Notes under the pieces: generated by a model | What the model saw: the letters and a program-made list of their open reading frames with translations, nothing else | What the model was told of the DNA's origin: nothing | Database searches by the model: none | Source: an uncultured Eubacteriales bacterium | GTDB lineage: Bacteria > Bacillota > Clostridia > Oscillospirales > Oscillospiraceae | Assembly: GCA_900548625.1 (NCBI GenBank) | Contig: URLO01000030.1 | Location: 1 to 27,908, forward strand | Reading direction: 5' to 3' | DNA: 27,908 bases | Position numbers and translations under genes: made by a program | In this document: piece after piece, positions 5,891 through 15,268 of the stretch | Layout of the letters: every line of letters starts with the position of its first letter | Position numbering within the stretch: position 1 is the stretch's first letter

Positions 5891-7348
5891 TTACCTCCTC
5901 AGATACCGATGACGTCTCTGCGCCTGCGTCTGCGCAAGGCGCTGTTCCTCAGCCGCCTCCATAAAGGCGGCTTCTTCTTCGCTCATGTCCTCGTGCGGAC
6001 GCGCCGGAAGCTCTGCACGGATCTTCTGGATGCGCTCGATGAGCAGCTCGGCGTCCGATTTTTGTTCGCCGGTCTCCGTCGTTTCCTGCACGACCGCGAG
6101 ATCCTCGAGCTTCGTCGAGTACGATTTGGACAGATACAGCGCCAGCTTCGCGCAGCCGGGGCCGAGCAGCTCATACAAAACGCTCGAGGCGAGGATGATC
6201 GTCTCCAGGTCGCTTCCCATCACACCGCCGAGCGTTCGCGCGCCGAGCGCGGCAAGGCCGATCGCGACGCCCGCCTGCGGGATGAGCGCGAGACCGAGAT
6301 AATTGCGGACGAGCCGGTCCTTTTTGACCGCCGCGCAGCCGACCCACGCGCCAATGTATTTGCCCACAATGCGAACGAGGAAATAGCCCACACCGACCGC
6401 GATGAGCGGCACGCCGTTCAGGCTGCCCGAGGCGGAAAAAAGCGCGTCGAGCTTGAAATTCATGCCGGAGCGGACGAAAAACAGCAGCAGAATGGGCGGG
6501 CTGAAGTAGCCGAGCTGCTTGAACAGCTTGTCGTTTTCGGCGACATTCGTGTAGACCGTGCCCATTGCCATACAGCCGAGCAGCGGCGAGACGTCGAGCA
6601 GTGTACAGACGCCGCAGAATGCAAACAAAAGCGCCACGGAGATGATGAGCTTGTTGTCGGTCGAGCGGCGGGCGGGCATGAGCAGCTTCATGACAAGCCC
6701 GAACAGACCGCCAAGCGCCAGCGCCGCGAGATTCAGCAGCACGGGCTTTACGAGCGTTTCAAACGAGAACCCCCGCGAGCCGCCGAGGCTTGCCAGCGCG
6801 ACGGAGATGGCGACCGAGTAGAGCACCAGTCCCACCACGTCGTCGAGCGCGACGACCTGGAGGAGGGTGTCAACAAAATCACCCTTCGCGCCGGTCTGGC
6901 GAATGGTCATCATCGTCGAGGCGGGCGCCGTCGCCGAGGCGAGCGCTGCGAGCACGATGGAAAACGCCAGCTCGAGCTGGAACACAAAATAGGTCAGGAC
7001 AAATACGAAAACAGACGCCAGAACCGCCTCAAACAGCGTGATCCAGACGACCTTCATGCCGCTTTTTTTGAGAACGGAGAGCTTAAAAAACTCGCCGGTC
7101 GAAAACGCGATGAAGGCAAGGGCAATGTCCGACAGGAAATCCGTGCCGCTGATGATGCGCTGCGGCACAAGATCGAGGCAGTACGGCCCGATGAGAATGC
7201 CCGCGACGATGTACGCCGTCACGTTCGGCAGCCGCAGCAGCTTTGTGATGCGCGTCATCAGAAAACCGGAAAACAGCATCAGCGCCACGGAGATGATGAC
7301 CGCCGCCACGGGCTGGGCTGTTTCGATCGCTTGCTGAAACTGTGTCAA
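5891..7348 (-). CDS. CPA2-type cation:proton antiporter
   Basis: A 485-residue protein with about 12 hydrophobic segments (residues 13-410) of the Na+/H+ exchanger fold, then an acidic and basic cytoplasmic tail of about 70 residues with no recognised domain. SATAPASTMMTIRQ and the paired acids D169-D170 in VVALDDVVGLVLY are typical of CPA2 antiporters, where such acids carry the ions. The exported ion (Na+ or K+) cannot be read from sequence. No TrkA-N (RCK) domain is present. The start codon is TTG: GGAGG stands 7 nt before it, and the next Met is residue 24, inside the first membrane segment. The mgtC-like gene follows 5 nt after the stop. Confidence 0.88.
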   Translation of the reverse strand: MTQFQQAIETAQPVAAVIISVALMLFSGFLMTRITKLLRLPNVTAYIVAGILIGPYCLDLVPQRIISGTDFLSDIALAFIAFSTGEFFKLSVLKKSGMKVVWITLFEAVLASVFVFVLTYFVFQLELAFSIVLAALASATAPASTMMTIRQTGAKGDFVDTLLQVVALDDVVGLVLYSVAISVALASLGGSRGFSFETLVKPVLLNLAALALGGLFGLVMKLLMPARRSTDNKLIISVALLFAFCGVCTLLDVSPLLGCMAMGTVYTNVAENDKLFKQLGYFSPPILLLFFVRSGMNFKLDALFSASGSLNGVPLIAVGVGYFLVRIVGKYIGAWVGCAAVKKDRLVRNYLGLALIPQAGVAIGLAALGARTLGGVMGSDLETIILASSVLYELLGPGCAKLALYLSKSYSTKLEDLAVVQETTETGEQKSDAELLIERIQKIRAELPARPHEDMSEEEAAFMEAAEEQRLAQTQAQRRHRYLRR

Positions 7349-7367
7349 ACAGATGCCTCCTTTCCTG

Positions 7368-7454
7368 GGGTGGATCTGAAAACTCCCAACGCACCCGGAC
7401 AGCGGGCCTTTTCACGCGCGCTGCCGGTCACATTTTCAGTTTTCAGATAAGCCC
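7368..7454 (+). mobile_element. MITE-like element, short form (copy B)
   Basis: An 87-bp element with ends GGGTGGATCTGAAAACT and AGTTTTCAGATAAGCCC, flanked by TG on both sides (probably former TA). It is copy A with the central fold of about 75 bp removed; the junction lies at CACGC/CGCTGCCGG. It sits between the ribosome binding site of the antiporter gene and the end of the AraC-type gene. The leftover gap 7455-7480 has the palindrome TCCGCCGCGGCGGA (7465-7478), a possible weak terminator of the regulator gene. Confidence 0.8.
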
Positions 7455-7480
7455 TGAGAGAAACTCCGCCGCGGCGGATA

Positions 7481-8317
7481 TTATCTCGCGGTGCGCGGAG
7501 AGACGGAAAATTGCTTTTTATATGCCCGGGCAAAAGCGGAATACTCGCCAAAGCCGCAGGCGTAGCACGCCTCGCCGACCGGCATACCGTCGGCGATCTT
7601 CTCGCGTGCGAGCATGAGCCGCTTTGTCACGACGTAGTTGTGGATGGTGTAGCCGGTCTCCTCCTTGAACCGGCGCATCATGTGGTACTTGCTGATGTAA
7701 AAGCGCGCCGCCAGATCGTCGATGCGCAGCTCCTCGGTCAGGTGGAGGGAGAGATACTGCAAGATCGCGACGATCTTTTCGTCGCAGGCGGAGGAGGAGA
7801 CGTATTCCAGCCGGTTTTCCGCCATGCCGCGGCTGACGCCGATGAGGAACTGAAGAAAAAGCGCCCGCGCCATCAGCTCCGAGCCGAAGTGCTGCCCACC
7901 CTGCTCCTGCTCGAGCGCGGAAAGCGCCGCCGTGAAGCTCCGCCTTCCGGCTCCGGGGCGAAGCACGAAGCGAAACTGCATTCTGGCCTGTGTGAAGCAC
8001 GATTCCAGATCGCATCCGGGCGTACCGGACGCGCGCAGAAATTCCGGCGATATGTAGACGATCACGCGCTCATACGGCGCGCCGGGCGCAAGCTCCGGCC
8101 GGTGGATGCAGCCGCTCGGCACCACGATCAGATCGCCCGATTCCAGCGTGTAGCTCTTTCCCTCGATGCCGTATGCGGCCCGCCCGGAGAGAAAGAGGAT
8201 GATCTTGTGAAAGGTATGATAGTGCCAGTCAACCGGCTCATCCATTGCGCCGCTCAGGTGAAACAGGCGGAAGTCCTCGCGGAGATAGCCGCGCTTTTCG
8301 TATGTCTGCTGTTCCAT
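7481..8317 (-). CDS. AraC-family transcriptional regulator with N-terminal cupin domain
   Basis: A 278-residue regulator. Residues 20-100 form an AraC-type cupin sensing domain (DWHYHTFHKIILFLSG, GDLIVVPSGCIHRPE). Residues 180-278 form the double helix-turn-helix: HLTEELRIDDLAARFYISKY, then MLAREKIADGMPVGEACYACGFGEYSAFARAYKKQFSVSP, which carries the family's conserved GF-x-xYS-F-R-F/YKK pattern. AGGAGG lies 6-7 nt before the ATG and a promoter is visible at 8348-8377. No metabolic gene is attached, so its target and ligand are unknown; a small sugar-like effector is common in this family. Confidence 0.9.
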   Translation of the reverse strand: MEQQTYEKRGYLREDFRLFHLSGAMDEPVDWHYHTFHKIILFLSGRAAYGIEGKSYTLESGDLIVVPSGCIHRPELAPGAPYERVIVYISPEFLRASGTPGCDLESCFTQARMQFRFVLRPGAGRRSFTAALSALEQEQGGQHFGSELMARALFLQFLIGVSRGMAENRLEYVSSSACDEKIVAILQYLSLHLTEELRIDDLAARFYISKYHMMRRFKEETGYTIHNYVVTKRLMLAREKIADGMPVGEACYACGFGEYSAFARAYKKQFSVSPRTAR

Positions 8318-8347
8318 AGACGGCCTCCTGCCTCGATGTTAGCGTAC

Positions 8348-8377
8348 AGTATAGCATATGCTGTGCAAGCTGCGCAA
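8348..8377 (-). promoter_or_regulatory. Promoter of the AraC-type gene
   Basis: On the minus strand TTGCGC (8372-8377), 18 bp, TATACT (8348-8353). The -10 lies about 30 nt before the start codon. Confidence 0.55.
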
Positions 8378-8417
8378 GCGGAATGAAAGCAAAGTGCGGG
8401 TTTTTGTGAAATCTCGC

Positions 8418-9278
8418 TCAGAGCGACCGCTGCGCAGCGGCGTATTCGTATGCCAGCTTATACTGCTCTGTTTCCTTGTAGCAGCGCTCCAGCCCCATCA
8501 GAAGCTCGCGGCGGAGGATCTTTGGAAGCCCCTCGATTTCCTCGGCCTGCTTGAGATACAAGATGGCGTTTTCATACTGCTCCTTTCGCGCGGCGATGCG
8601 TCCGCGCAGGATGAGGTATTCCGCGCGGCTGGCCTCGGGAAGCTCTGTGATCGACCAGATCTCGCGCTCGGCGGCCTGAACGTGCTCGCGCTCGAGATCA
8701 AAGCGCGCGAGCGTCAGGTGATACCCGACGCCGGACTGCCAGCGCAGATACGTCTCGCGGTAGGTCTCAAATGCGGCGTCGGCCTCGGCGGCGGTGCCTT
8801 CGGCGGCGGCGCAGCGGGCGAGGATCCCGGCGGCGGAGACCTGAAGCGCGGCGTCCGGATAGAGACACTGCGCGCTGCACGAGAGCGCCTGCTCCGCGCA
8901 GCGCTTTGCCTTCTCGAAGCGCTCGTCATCCAGCGCCTCCGCGGCGAGACTGCGCGCGCAGACGGCGCGCATGAGAAGCGCCTCCTCGCCGCTGAGCGCC
9001 TCAAGCACGGCAAGACACGCGGCAAACGCGCCCTCGCGCAGAAGCTCCCGCGCCTGTGTGAGGGCGGCCTGCGCATCGCCGCTCTGCTCCTGCATCATGA
9101 GCCAGCCCGGCTCCACGCCGAGCGCGTCCGCCAGATATTCCAGCGTCCGCATCGACGGCTGCGCGAGGTCATTTTCGATCTGCGAGAGCATATTGCGCGT
9201 GATGCGCTCGCCTGCAAGCTGCTTCTGCGTCAGACCGCGCTCCTGCCGCGTGCGGCGGAGCTTTTCTCCGAGCGTCAT
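8418..9278 (-). CDS. XRE-type regulator with C-terminal TPR-like repeats
   Basis: A 286-residue protein. Residues 1-60 are an XRE helix-turn-helix (LGEKLRRTRQERGLTQKQLA, ITRNMLSQIENDLAQPSM, LEYLADALGVEPGWLM). Residues 65-286 are alpha-helical and Ala/Glu/Arg rich with repeated tetratricopeptide-like helix pairs. That layout resembles Rgg/PlcR-like regulators, in which the repeat domain binds a peptide, but no peptide gene is visible nearby, so peptide sensing is only a possibility. I start at 9278, not 9299, because AGGAGGGAGGG lies just upstream of that ATG and LGEKLRR follows it as usual. An operator-like palindrome overlaps the gene's promoter region. Confidence 0.85.
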   Translation of the reverse strand: MTLGEKLRRTRQERGLTQKQLAGERITRNMLSQIENDLAQPSMRTLEYLADALGVEPGWLMMQEQSGDAQAALTQARELLREGAFAACLAVLEALSGEEALLMRAVCARSLAAEALDDERFEKAKRCAEQALSCSAQCLYPDAALQVSAAGILARCAAAEGTAAEADAAFETYRETYLRWQSGVGYHLTLARFDLEREHVQAAEREIWSITELPEASRAEYLILRGRIAARKEQYENAILYLKQAEEIEGLPKILRRELLMGLERCYKETEQYKLAYEYAAAQRSL

Positions 9279-9300
9279 GGCGCGCCCTCCCTCCTGCAAT

Positions 9301-9347
9301 GTAAATCACATTTACTCCATTTTACCACAGCCGCCCGCTGTTTGCAA
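9301..9347 (-). promoter_or_regulatory. Promoter and probable operator of the XRE-TPR gene
   Basis: On the minus strand TTGCAA (9342-9347), 17 bp, TAAAAT (9319-9324). Immediately downstream, about at the start of transcription, lies the palindrome GTAAAT-CAC-ATTTAC (9301-9315). A repressor bound there would block its own promoter, so autoregulation by this XRE protein is a fair guess. Confidence 0.6.
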
Positions 9348-9469
9348 GAACGCCGTCTTTTGAGGCCGGCAGCCGGAAAAAATGCCGGACGATGGTTCTC
9401 CGAGGCGCCAATGTGCTGAAAACGGAGAAGAATTGCACAGTTTTTTCGAAGATTTTGGCAGGATATCCC

Positions 9470-9498
9470 TTGTACATTTCAGATGAAGTCAGTATAAT
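9470..9498 (+). promoter_or_regulatory. Sigma-A promoter of the glycogen operon
   Basis: TTGTAC (9470-9475), exactly 17 bp, TATAAT (9493-9498). The predicted start near 9505 leaves a leader of about 45 nt. This is the only clear promoter found before glgB. The remainder of the divergent gap (9348-9469) has only a small CCGGCA/TGCCGG stem. Confidence 0.75.
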
Positions 9499-9548
9499 AA
9501 AAAAAGTACAACGTCAGTTGGCAAAATCCGCAAAGGAGTATGCATGCA

Positions 9549-11435
9549 ATGACAGAGAATATACAGCAGTTTCTTGAGCGTTTTCATACCGACGGCTGCG
9601 CGGATGCGTACCGTTTCCTCGGATGTCACTGCCTTCCCAGCGGCGGCGCGATCTTCCGCGTCTGGGCGCCGCGGGCGGAGTCTGTCAGCGTCGTCGGAGA
9701 GTTCAACTTCTGGAATGAGCAGGACCTGCCCATGCAGAAGGTCTCAGATGGTGTCTGGGAGGCTTTTTCTGTATATGCCGCACCGGGAGGCGCGTACAAA
9801 TACTGCGTGACCGGCCCGGACGGAAGAAAGGTCTACAAGTCCGACCCCTATGGAACGCGCTGCAAGGCGCTTCCCGATACTTCGAGCCTTGTCGAGGCGG
9901 AGGAGGCCTATCCGTGGCACGACGGCCTTTACCGCAGCCGCCGCGCAAAGCAGAACGTGCTCAACCGCCCGCTCAATATCTACGAGGTCCACGCGGGCTC
10001 ATGGAAGCGGCATCCGGACGGCAGCGTCTACAACTGGGACGATCTGGCGGCGGAGCTGATCCCGTATGTCAAGGACATGGGCTACACGCACATCGAGCTG
10101 ATGCCCATTATGGAGTACCCCTACGACCCGTCGTGGGGCTATCAGGTGACGGGCTACTTCGCGCCGACACACCGCTACGGCACGCCGCGGCAGCTGATGC
10201 ACTTTGTGGACGAGTGCCACCGGCAGAACATCGGCGTCATCCTCGACTGGGTGCCCGCGCACTTCCCGAAGGATGAAAACGGACTGTATGAGTTCGACGG
10301 GACGTACTGCTATGAGCTGTCCGACCCGTCGATGAACGAGCATCCCGACTGGACGACGCGCATTTTTGACTACGGCAAGCCCGAGGTGCGCTCGTTCCTG
10401 ATCTCGAATGCCTGCTACTGGCTCGAGCGCTTCCACGTTGACGGCATCCGCGTGGACGCCGTGGCGTCGATGCTCTATCTTGACTATAACCGGCGGGACT
10501 ACAAGCCCAACCGCTTCGGCGGCAAGGAAAATCTCGAGGCGATCGATTTCCTGCGCGAGCTGAACAGCGCCGCCTTCCGCGTCGATCCGTCGGTCATGAT
10601 GATCGCGGAGGAATCGACGGCCTTCCCGCTGGTCACGAAGCCCGATTATGTGGGCGGCCTCGGCTTCCTGTTCAAGTGGAACATGGGCTGGATGAACGAC
10701 ATGCTCCGGTATATGTCGCTCGACCCGCTGTACCGCAAGGGCGACCACAACGCGCTGACGTTCTCGATGACATATGCGTTTTCCGAGAACTTCATCCTGC
10801 CGCTGAGCCACGACGAGGTCGTGCACGGAAAATGCTCTCTGATCGGGAAGATGCCGGGAAATTACGACGACAAATTCGCCAATCTCAGAGTATTCTATGC
10901 CTATCAGATGGCCCACCCCGGCAAGAAGCTCAACTTCATGGGCAACGAGCTTGCGCAGTTCATCGAATGGAACTACACGCAGGGGCTCGACTGGGTGCTG
11001 CTGGACTATGACCGCCACCGCCAGATGCAGGCGTTCGTGAAGGAGCTGAACCATTTCTACCTCGACACGCCGCAGCTCTGGGAAAATGACAGCGACTGGG
11101 ACGGCTTCCAGTGGATCGACTGCGACGACCGCGACCGGAGCATCGTCACCTTCCGCCGCCGCAGCCGCAGCGGCCGGGAGCTGGTCGTGATCTGCAACTT
11201 CTGCCCGGTCGTGCGCGAGCGCTATCGCGTCGGCCTGCCGAAGGCGGGCTGGTACGTGCCGGCGCTCAACACCGACGAGGCGCGCTTCGGCGGCTACGGC
11301 TTCATGGCGCGTCCGCAGAAGGCGGAAAAGAAGCCGTATCAGAATCTGCCGTATTCGGCGGAATTCTACATCCCGCCCATGAGCGTCACATACTATCGCT
11401 TCCAGCGCAAAAAGCCGGAAGAGACGGAGGAATAA
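9549..11435 (+). CDS. glgB: 1,4-alpha-glucan branching enzyme
   Basis: A 628-residue GH13 enzyme that moves alpha-1,4 chains to alpha-1,6 positions in glycogen. Order: N-terminal CBM48 (FRVWAPRAESVSVVGEFNFW), catalytic barrel from about residue 140 (YEVHAGSWKR, GYTHIELMPIMEYPYDPSWGYQ), C-terminal beta domain. Catalytic residues are visible: D303 (DGIRVDA), E354 (IAEEST), H421-D422 (LSHDEVVHGK). The first in-frame ATG at 9540 is 1 nt from GGAG, so the ATG at 9549, 10 nt away, is chosen. First gene of the operon glgB-C-D-A-P-GH13; a 69-nt gap with a GC palindrome precedes glgC. Confidence 0.95.
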   Translation: MTENIQQFLERFHTDGCADAYRFLGCHCLPSGGAIFRVWAPRAESVSVVGEFNFWNEQDLPMQKVSDGVWEAFSVYAAPGGAYKYCVTGPDGRKVYKSDPYGTRCKALPDTSSLVEAEEAYPWHDGLYRSRRAKQNVLNRPLNIYEVHAGSWKRHPDGSVYNWDDLAAELIPYVKDMGYTHIELMPIMEYPYDPSWGYQVTGYFAPTHRYGTPRQLMHFVDECHRQNIGVILDWVPAHFPKDENGLYEFDGTYCYELSDPSMNEHPDWTTRIFDYGKPEVRSFLISNACYWLERFHVDGIRVDAVASMLYLDYNRRDYKPNRFGGKENLEAIDFLRELNSAAFRVDPSVMMIAEESTAFPLVTKPDYVGGLGFLFKWNMGWMNDMLRYMSLDPLYRKGDHNALTFSMTYAFSENFILPLSHDEVVHGKCSLIGKMPGNYDDKFANLRVFYAYQMAHPGKKLNFMGNELAQFIEWNYTQGLDWVLLDYDRHRQMQAFVKELNHFYLDTPQLWENDSDWDGFQWIDCDDRDRSIVTFRRRSRSGRELVVICNFCPVVRERYRVGLPKAGWYVPALNTDEARFGGYGFMARPQKAEKKPYQNLPYSAEFYIPPMSVTYYRFQRKKPEETEE

Positions 11436-11436
11436 A

Positions 11437-11452
11437 TCCGGCGCGCGCCGGA
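11437..11452. other. GC palindrome between glgB and glgC
   Basis: TCCGGCGCGCGCCGGA is a perfect 16-bp palindrome just after the glgB stop with no U tract behind it. It may be a transcript-processing or stability hairpin that adjusts the glgB to glgC ratio. It is too short-looped to call a terminator. Confidence 0.35.
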
Positions 11453-11504
11453 ACGAACCAAGCAGAAAAGAATAGAACAGAGAAATCATACAGGAGGAAC
11501 CATT

Positions 11505-12689
<1,185 letters not shown>

Positions 12690-12714
12690 GCGGGAAGAAA
12701 GGGAGGATACGACG

Positions 12715-13827
12715 ATGGATATGATGGGCATTATTTTCTCGAACATCTATGACAACAACATGGGCGAGCTGACCCGCGAGCGCACCTCGGCTTCCATCCC
12801 CTTCGGCGGGCGCTACCGCCAGATCGACTTCATCCTGTCGAACATGGCAAACTCCGGCATCCGCGACATCGGGATCATCACCAAGTACAACTATCAGTCC
12901 CTGATGGATCACCTCGGCAACTGCGACGAGTGGGATCTGAAGCTCGGCGACGGCGTGCGCTTCCTGCCGCCCTACGCAACCGGCCACACCGGCGCGTATC
13001 GCGGCAAGCTCGAGGCGCTGCAGACGGCGCTGCCGGTGCTCGAGCGCAATGACAGCGAATACGTTGTGCTGGCGGATACGACGGTGCTCTGCACGATCAG
13101 CTTCCTCGACGTGCTGGAGCAGCACATCGAGTCCGGCTGCGATCTGACCGTCGTCGCCAAGCGCGGCAAGTGCGACGGCATCAAGACCCATCAGCTTTCG
13201 ATGAAGCTGGACGAGAGCGGCAAACTGGTCGATATGGCGGCGGGCTTTGCGGCGCCCGAGGAGTATCTGGTCGGCATGAGCATGTTCATCATGAAGCGCG
13301 AAAAGCTGATCTCCGTCATCCGCGACATGGTGCCGCACGGAAAATACCACTTTGAGCGCGACTTCATTTTGCAGCATTACCTCGACGGCAGGCTGAAGGT
13401 CAACGTCTACCCGTTCAGCAATGTGGCGCTGTTCAACGAGAGCGTTCTGGAGTACTACAACAATTCCATGGACCTTCTCAAGGAAGAAGTCCGGCACAGC
13501 CTGTTCCGCAGTGAGGTGCCGATCTACACGAAGGTCCGCGACGCGGTGCCGACGCTGTTCGGTGAGGAGGGGCAGGCGCCCAACTGCGTGATCGCCGACG
13601 GCTGCCGTCTGTTCGGCCATGCCGACGGCTGCGTCCTGTTCCGCGAGGTCGAGATCGACGAGGACGCGGACGTGCGCGACAGCATCATCATGCAGGGCTG
13701 CAAGATCGGCGCGCACGCGAAGCTGCGCTACGTCATTCTGGACAAAAACGTTACCATCAAGCCGGGTACGCAGCTTCTCGGCTCACCGGACCATCCCCTG
13801 GTCATCAACAAAGGAGCAGTCATATGA
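12715..13827 (+). CDS. glgD: GlgD, non-catalytic ADP-glucose pyrophosphorylase subunit
   Basis: A 370-residue GlgC paralogue of the GlgD type. It keeps IPFGGRYRQIDFILSNMANSG and the C-terminal beta-helix (IIMQGCKIGAHAKLRYVILDKNV), but the N-terminal glycine-rich catalytic loop is absent: the protein opens with MDMMGIIFSNIYDNNMGELT. In Firmicutes GlgD is reported to raise the activity of GlgC rather than act alone, and the missing loop agrees with that. A GGGAGG ribosome binding site precedes it. Its stop overlaps the glgA start (ATGA), so the two are probably translationally coupled. Confidence 0.93.
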   Translation: MDMMGIIFSNIYDNNMGELTRERTSASIPFGGRYRQIDFILSNMANSGIRDIGIITKYNYQSLMDHLGNCDEWDLKLGDGVRFLPPYATGHTGAYRGKLEALQTALPVLERNDSEYVVLADTTVLCTISFLDVLEQHIESGCDLTVVAKRGKCDGIKTHQLSMKLDESGKLVDMAAGFAAPEEYLVGMSMFIMKREKLISVIRDMVPHGKYHFERDFILQHYLDGRLKVNVYPFSNVALFNESVLEYYNNSMDLLKEEVRHSLFRSEVPIYTKVRDAVPTLFGEEGQAPNCVIADGCRLFGHADGCVLFREVEIDEDADVRDSIIMQGCKIGAHAKLRYVILDKNVTIKPGTQLLGSPDHPLVINKGAVI

Positions 13828-15260
13828 AAATAGCAATGGTCGCCTCCGAGGCCTCGCCGTTCATCAAGACCGGCGGCCTTGGCGACGTAATGGAGGCGCT
13901 GCCGCTGGCGCTGGCGCAGATCCCGAAAAACGAAGTCAGCATTTTCCTTCCGTTTTACGGCTCGATCAAATACGACGACCGGTTTGAGAAGGAATTCCTC
14001 GGTTATTTTGACGTGCCGCTGGCATGGCGGCGCGAGTATGTGGGCGTGTTCCGGCTGAAAAGCCGCAAGAAGAAGCTGAAGGTCTATTTTGTTGACAACG
14101 AGCACTATTTCTGCCGCGGCCGCGTCTACGGCGAGCCGGACGACGGCGAGCGCTTTGCATTTTTCAGCAAGGCGGCGCTGGCGGCGATGGTCTTTGTCGG
14201 CCTTCAGCCCGACGTGATCCACTGCAACGACTGGCAGGCGGCGCTCATTCCGCTGCTGCTCAAGACCGAGTACCGCGCCGCGTTCCCCAACACGCGGAGC
14301 GTGTTCACCATCCACAACATCGAGTATCAGGGCAAGTGCGGCCTGAACTTCAACTACGACGTGCTGGGTCTGCCGGAGGGCTGCGACGAGGTGCTGCGCT
14401 TTGACGACTGCACGAACTTCATGAAGTCTGCCATCGTCACCGCCGACCGCGTTAACACCGTCTCCAGGACCTACTGCGAGGAGCTTCGCTATCCGTATTA
14501 CTCGCACGGCCTGTCCGGCGTGCTGGCATCGCGCGGCGAGGCGTTCTCGGGCATCACGAACGGCATCAATATGGAGCTGTTTGACCCGGCAAAGTGCGCG
14601 GGTCTTGCCGAGAATTTCTCGATCAAGACCAGAAAAGAGGGAAAGGCCGCCAACAAGCTGGCGCTGCAGCGGGCGGTCGGTCTGGACGAGGACTCTGACT
14701 GCGCGCTGCTCGTGATGGTCACGCGCCTTGCAGGGCACAAGGGCATCGACCTCCTGTGCTACATCGGCGAGCGCCTGATGCAGCGGCGGGTGCAGCTGCT
14801 TGTGATCGGCACGGGTGAAGAAAAATACGAGTGGTTCCTGCAATATCTTCAGGGCCGCTTCCACGGCCGCGTTGCGGCAAGGCTCTGCTTTGACGCGCAG
14901 CTTGCGAACATGGCATACGCGGGCGCGGATGTGTACCTCATGCCGTCGAAGTCCGAGCCGTGCGGCCTGTCGCAGCTCATTGCGATGCGCTTCGGCACCG
15001 TTCCGGTCGTAAACGCAACGGGCGGCCTCAAGGACACCGTCTGGCCGTATGACCCGGCGAGCGAGCAGGGCCGCGGCTTCACGTTCCAGAGCTACAACGC
15101 AGACGACTTCCTTGCTGCCATCGACCGCAGCCTCCAGCTGTTCTATGACGAGCCGGAGAAGTGGGCGCGGCTGGCGGAAAACGATATGGCGGTCGACAGC
15201 AGCTGGCAGGAGCCGGCGCAGGAATATATGCAACTCTATAAGAAAGCGATCGAAGGTTAA
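13824..15260 (+). CDS. glgA: Glycogen synthase (ADP-glucose dependent)
   Basis: A 478-residue GT5 glycosyltransferase that adds glucose from ADP-glucose to the non-reducing ends of glycogen. It has the two-Rossmann layout. The N-terminus carries SPFIKTGGLGDV (Lys15 and the glycine loop contacting ADP-glucose). The C-terminal half carries VTRLAGHKGIDLL, MPSKSEPCGLSQL (Glu378) and NATGGLKDTV. The length matches the bacterial family. The ATG overlaps the glgD stop, with AAAGGAG just upstream. The glgP gene starts 8 nt after its stop. Confidence 0.95.
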   Translation: MKIAMVASEASPFIKTGGLGDVMEALPLALAQIPKNEVSIFLPFYGSIKYDDRFEKEFLGYFDVPLAWRREYVGVFRLKSRKKKLKVYFVDNEHYFCRGRVYGEPDDGERFAFFSKAALAAMVFVGLQPDVIHCNDWQAALIPLLLKTEYRAAFPNTRSVFTIHNIEYQGKCGLNFNYDVLGLPEGCDEVLRFDDCTNFMKSAIVTADRVNTVSRTYCEELRYPYYSHGLSGVLASRGEAFSGITNGINMELFDPAKCAGLAENFSIKTRKEGKAANKLALQRAVGLDEDSDCALLVMVTRLAGHKGIDLLCYIGERLMQRRVQLLVIGTGEEKYEWFLQYLQGRFHGRVAARLCFDAQLANMAYAGADVYLMPSKSEPCGLSQLIAMRFGTVPVVNATGGLKDTVWPYDPASEQGRGFTFQSYNADDFLAAIDRSLQLFYDEPEKWARLAENDMAVDSSWQEPAQEYMQLYKKAIEG

Positions 15261-15268
15261 AGACAAAC

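Noticed and set aside
5909..7450. 513-codon open frame antisense to the antiporter gene
   Set aside because: His/Arg/Glu/Asp-rich composition typical of the complement of a GC-rich membrane protein gene. The other strand has an unmistakable protein family.
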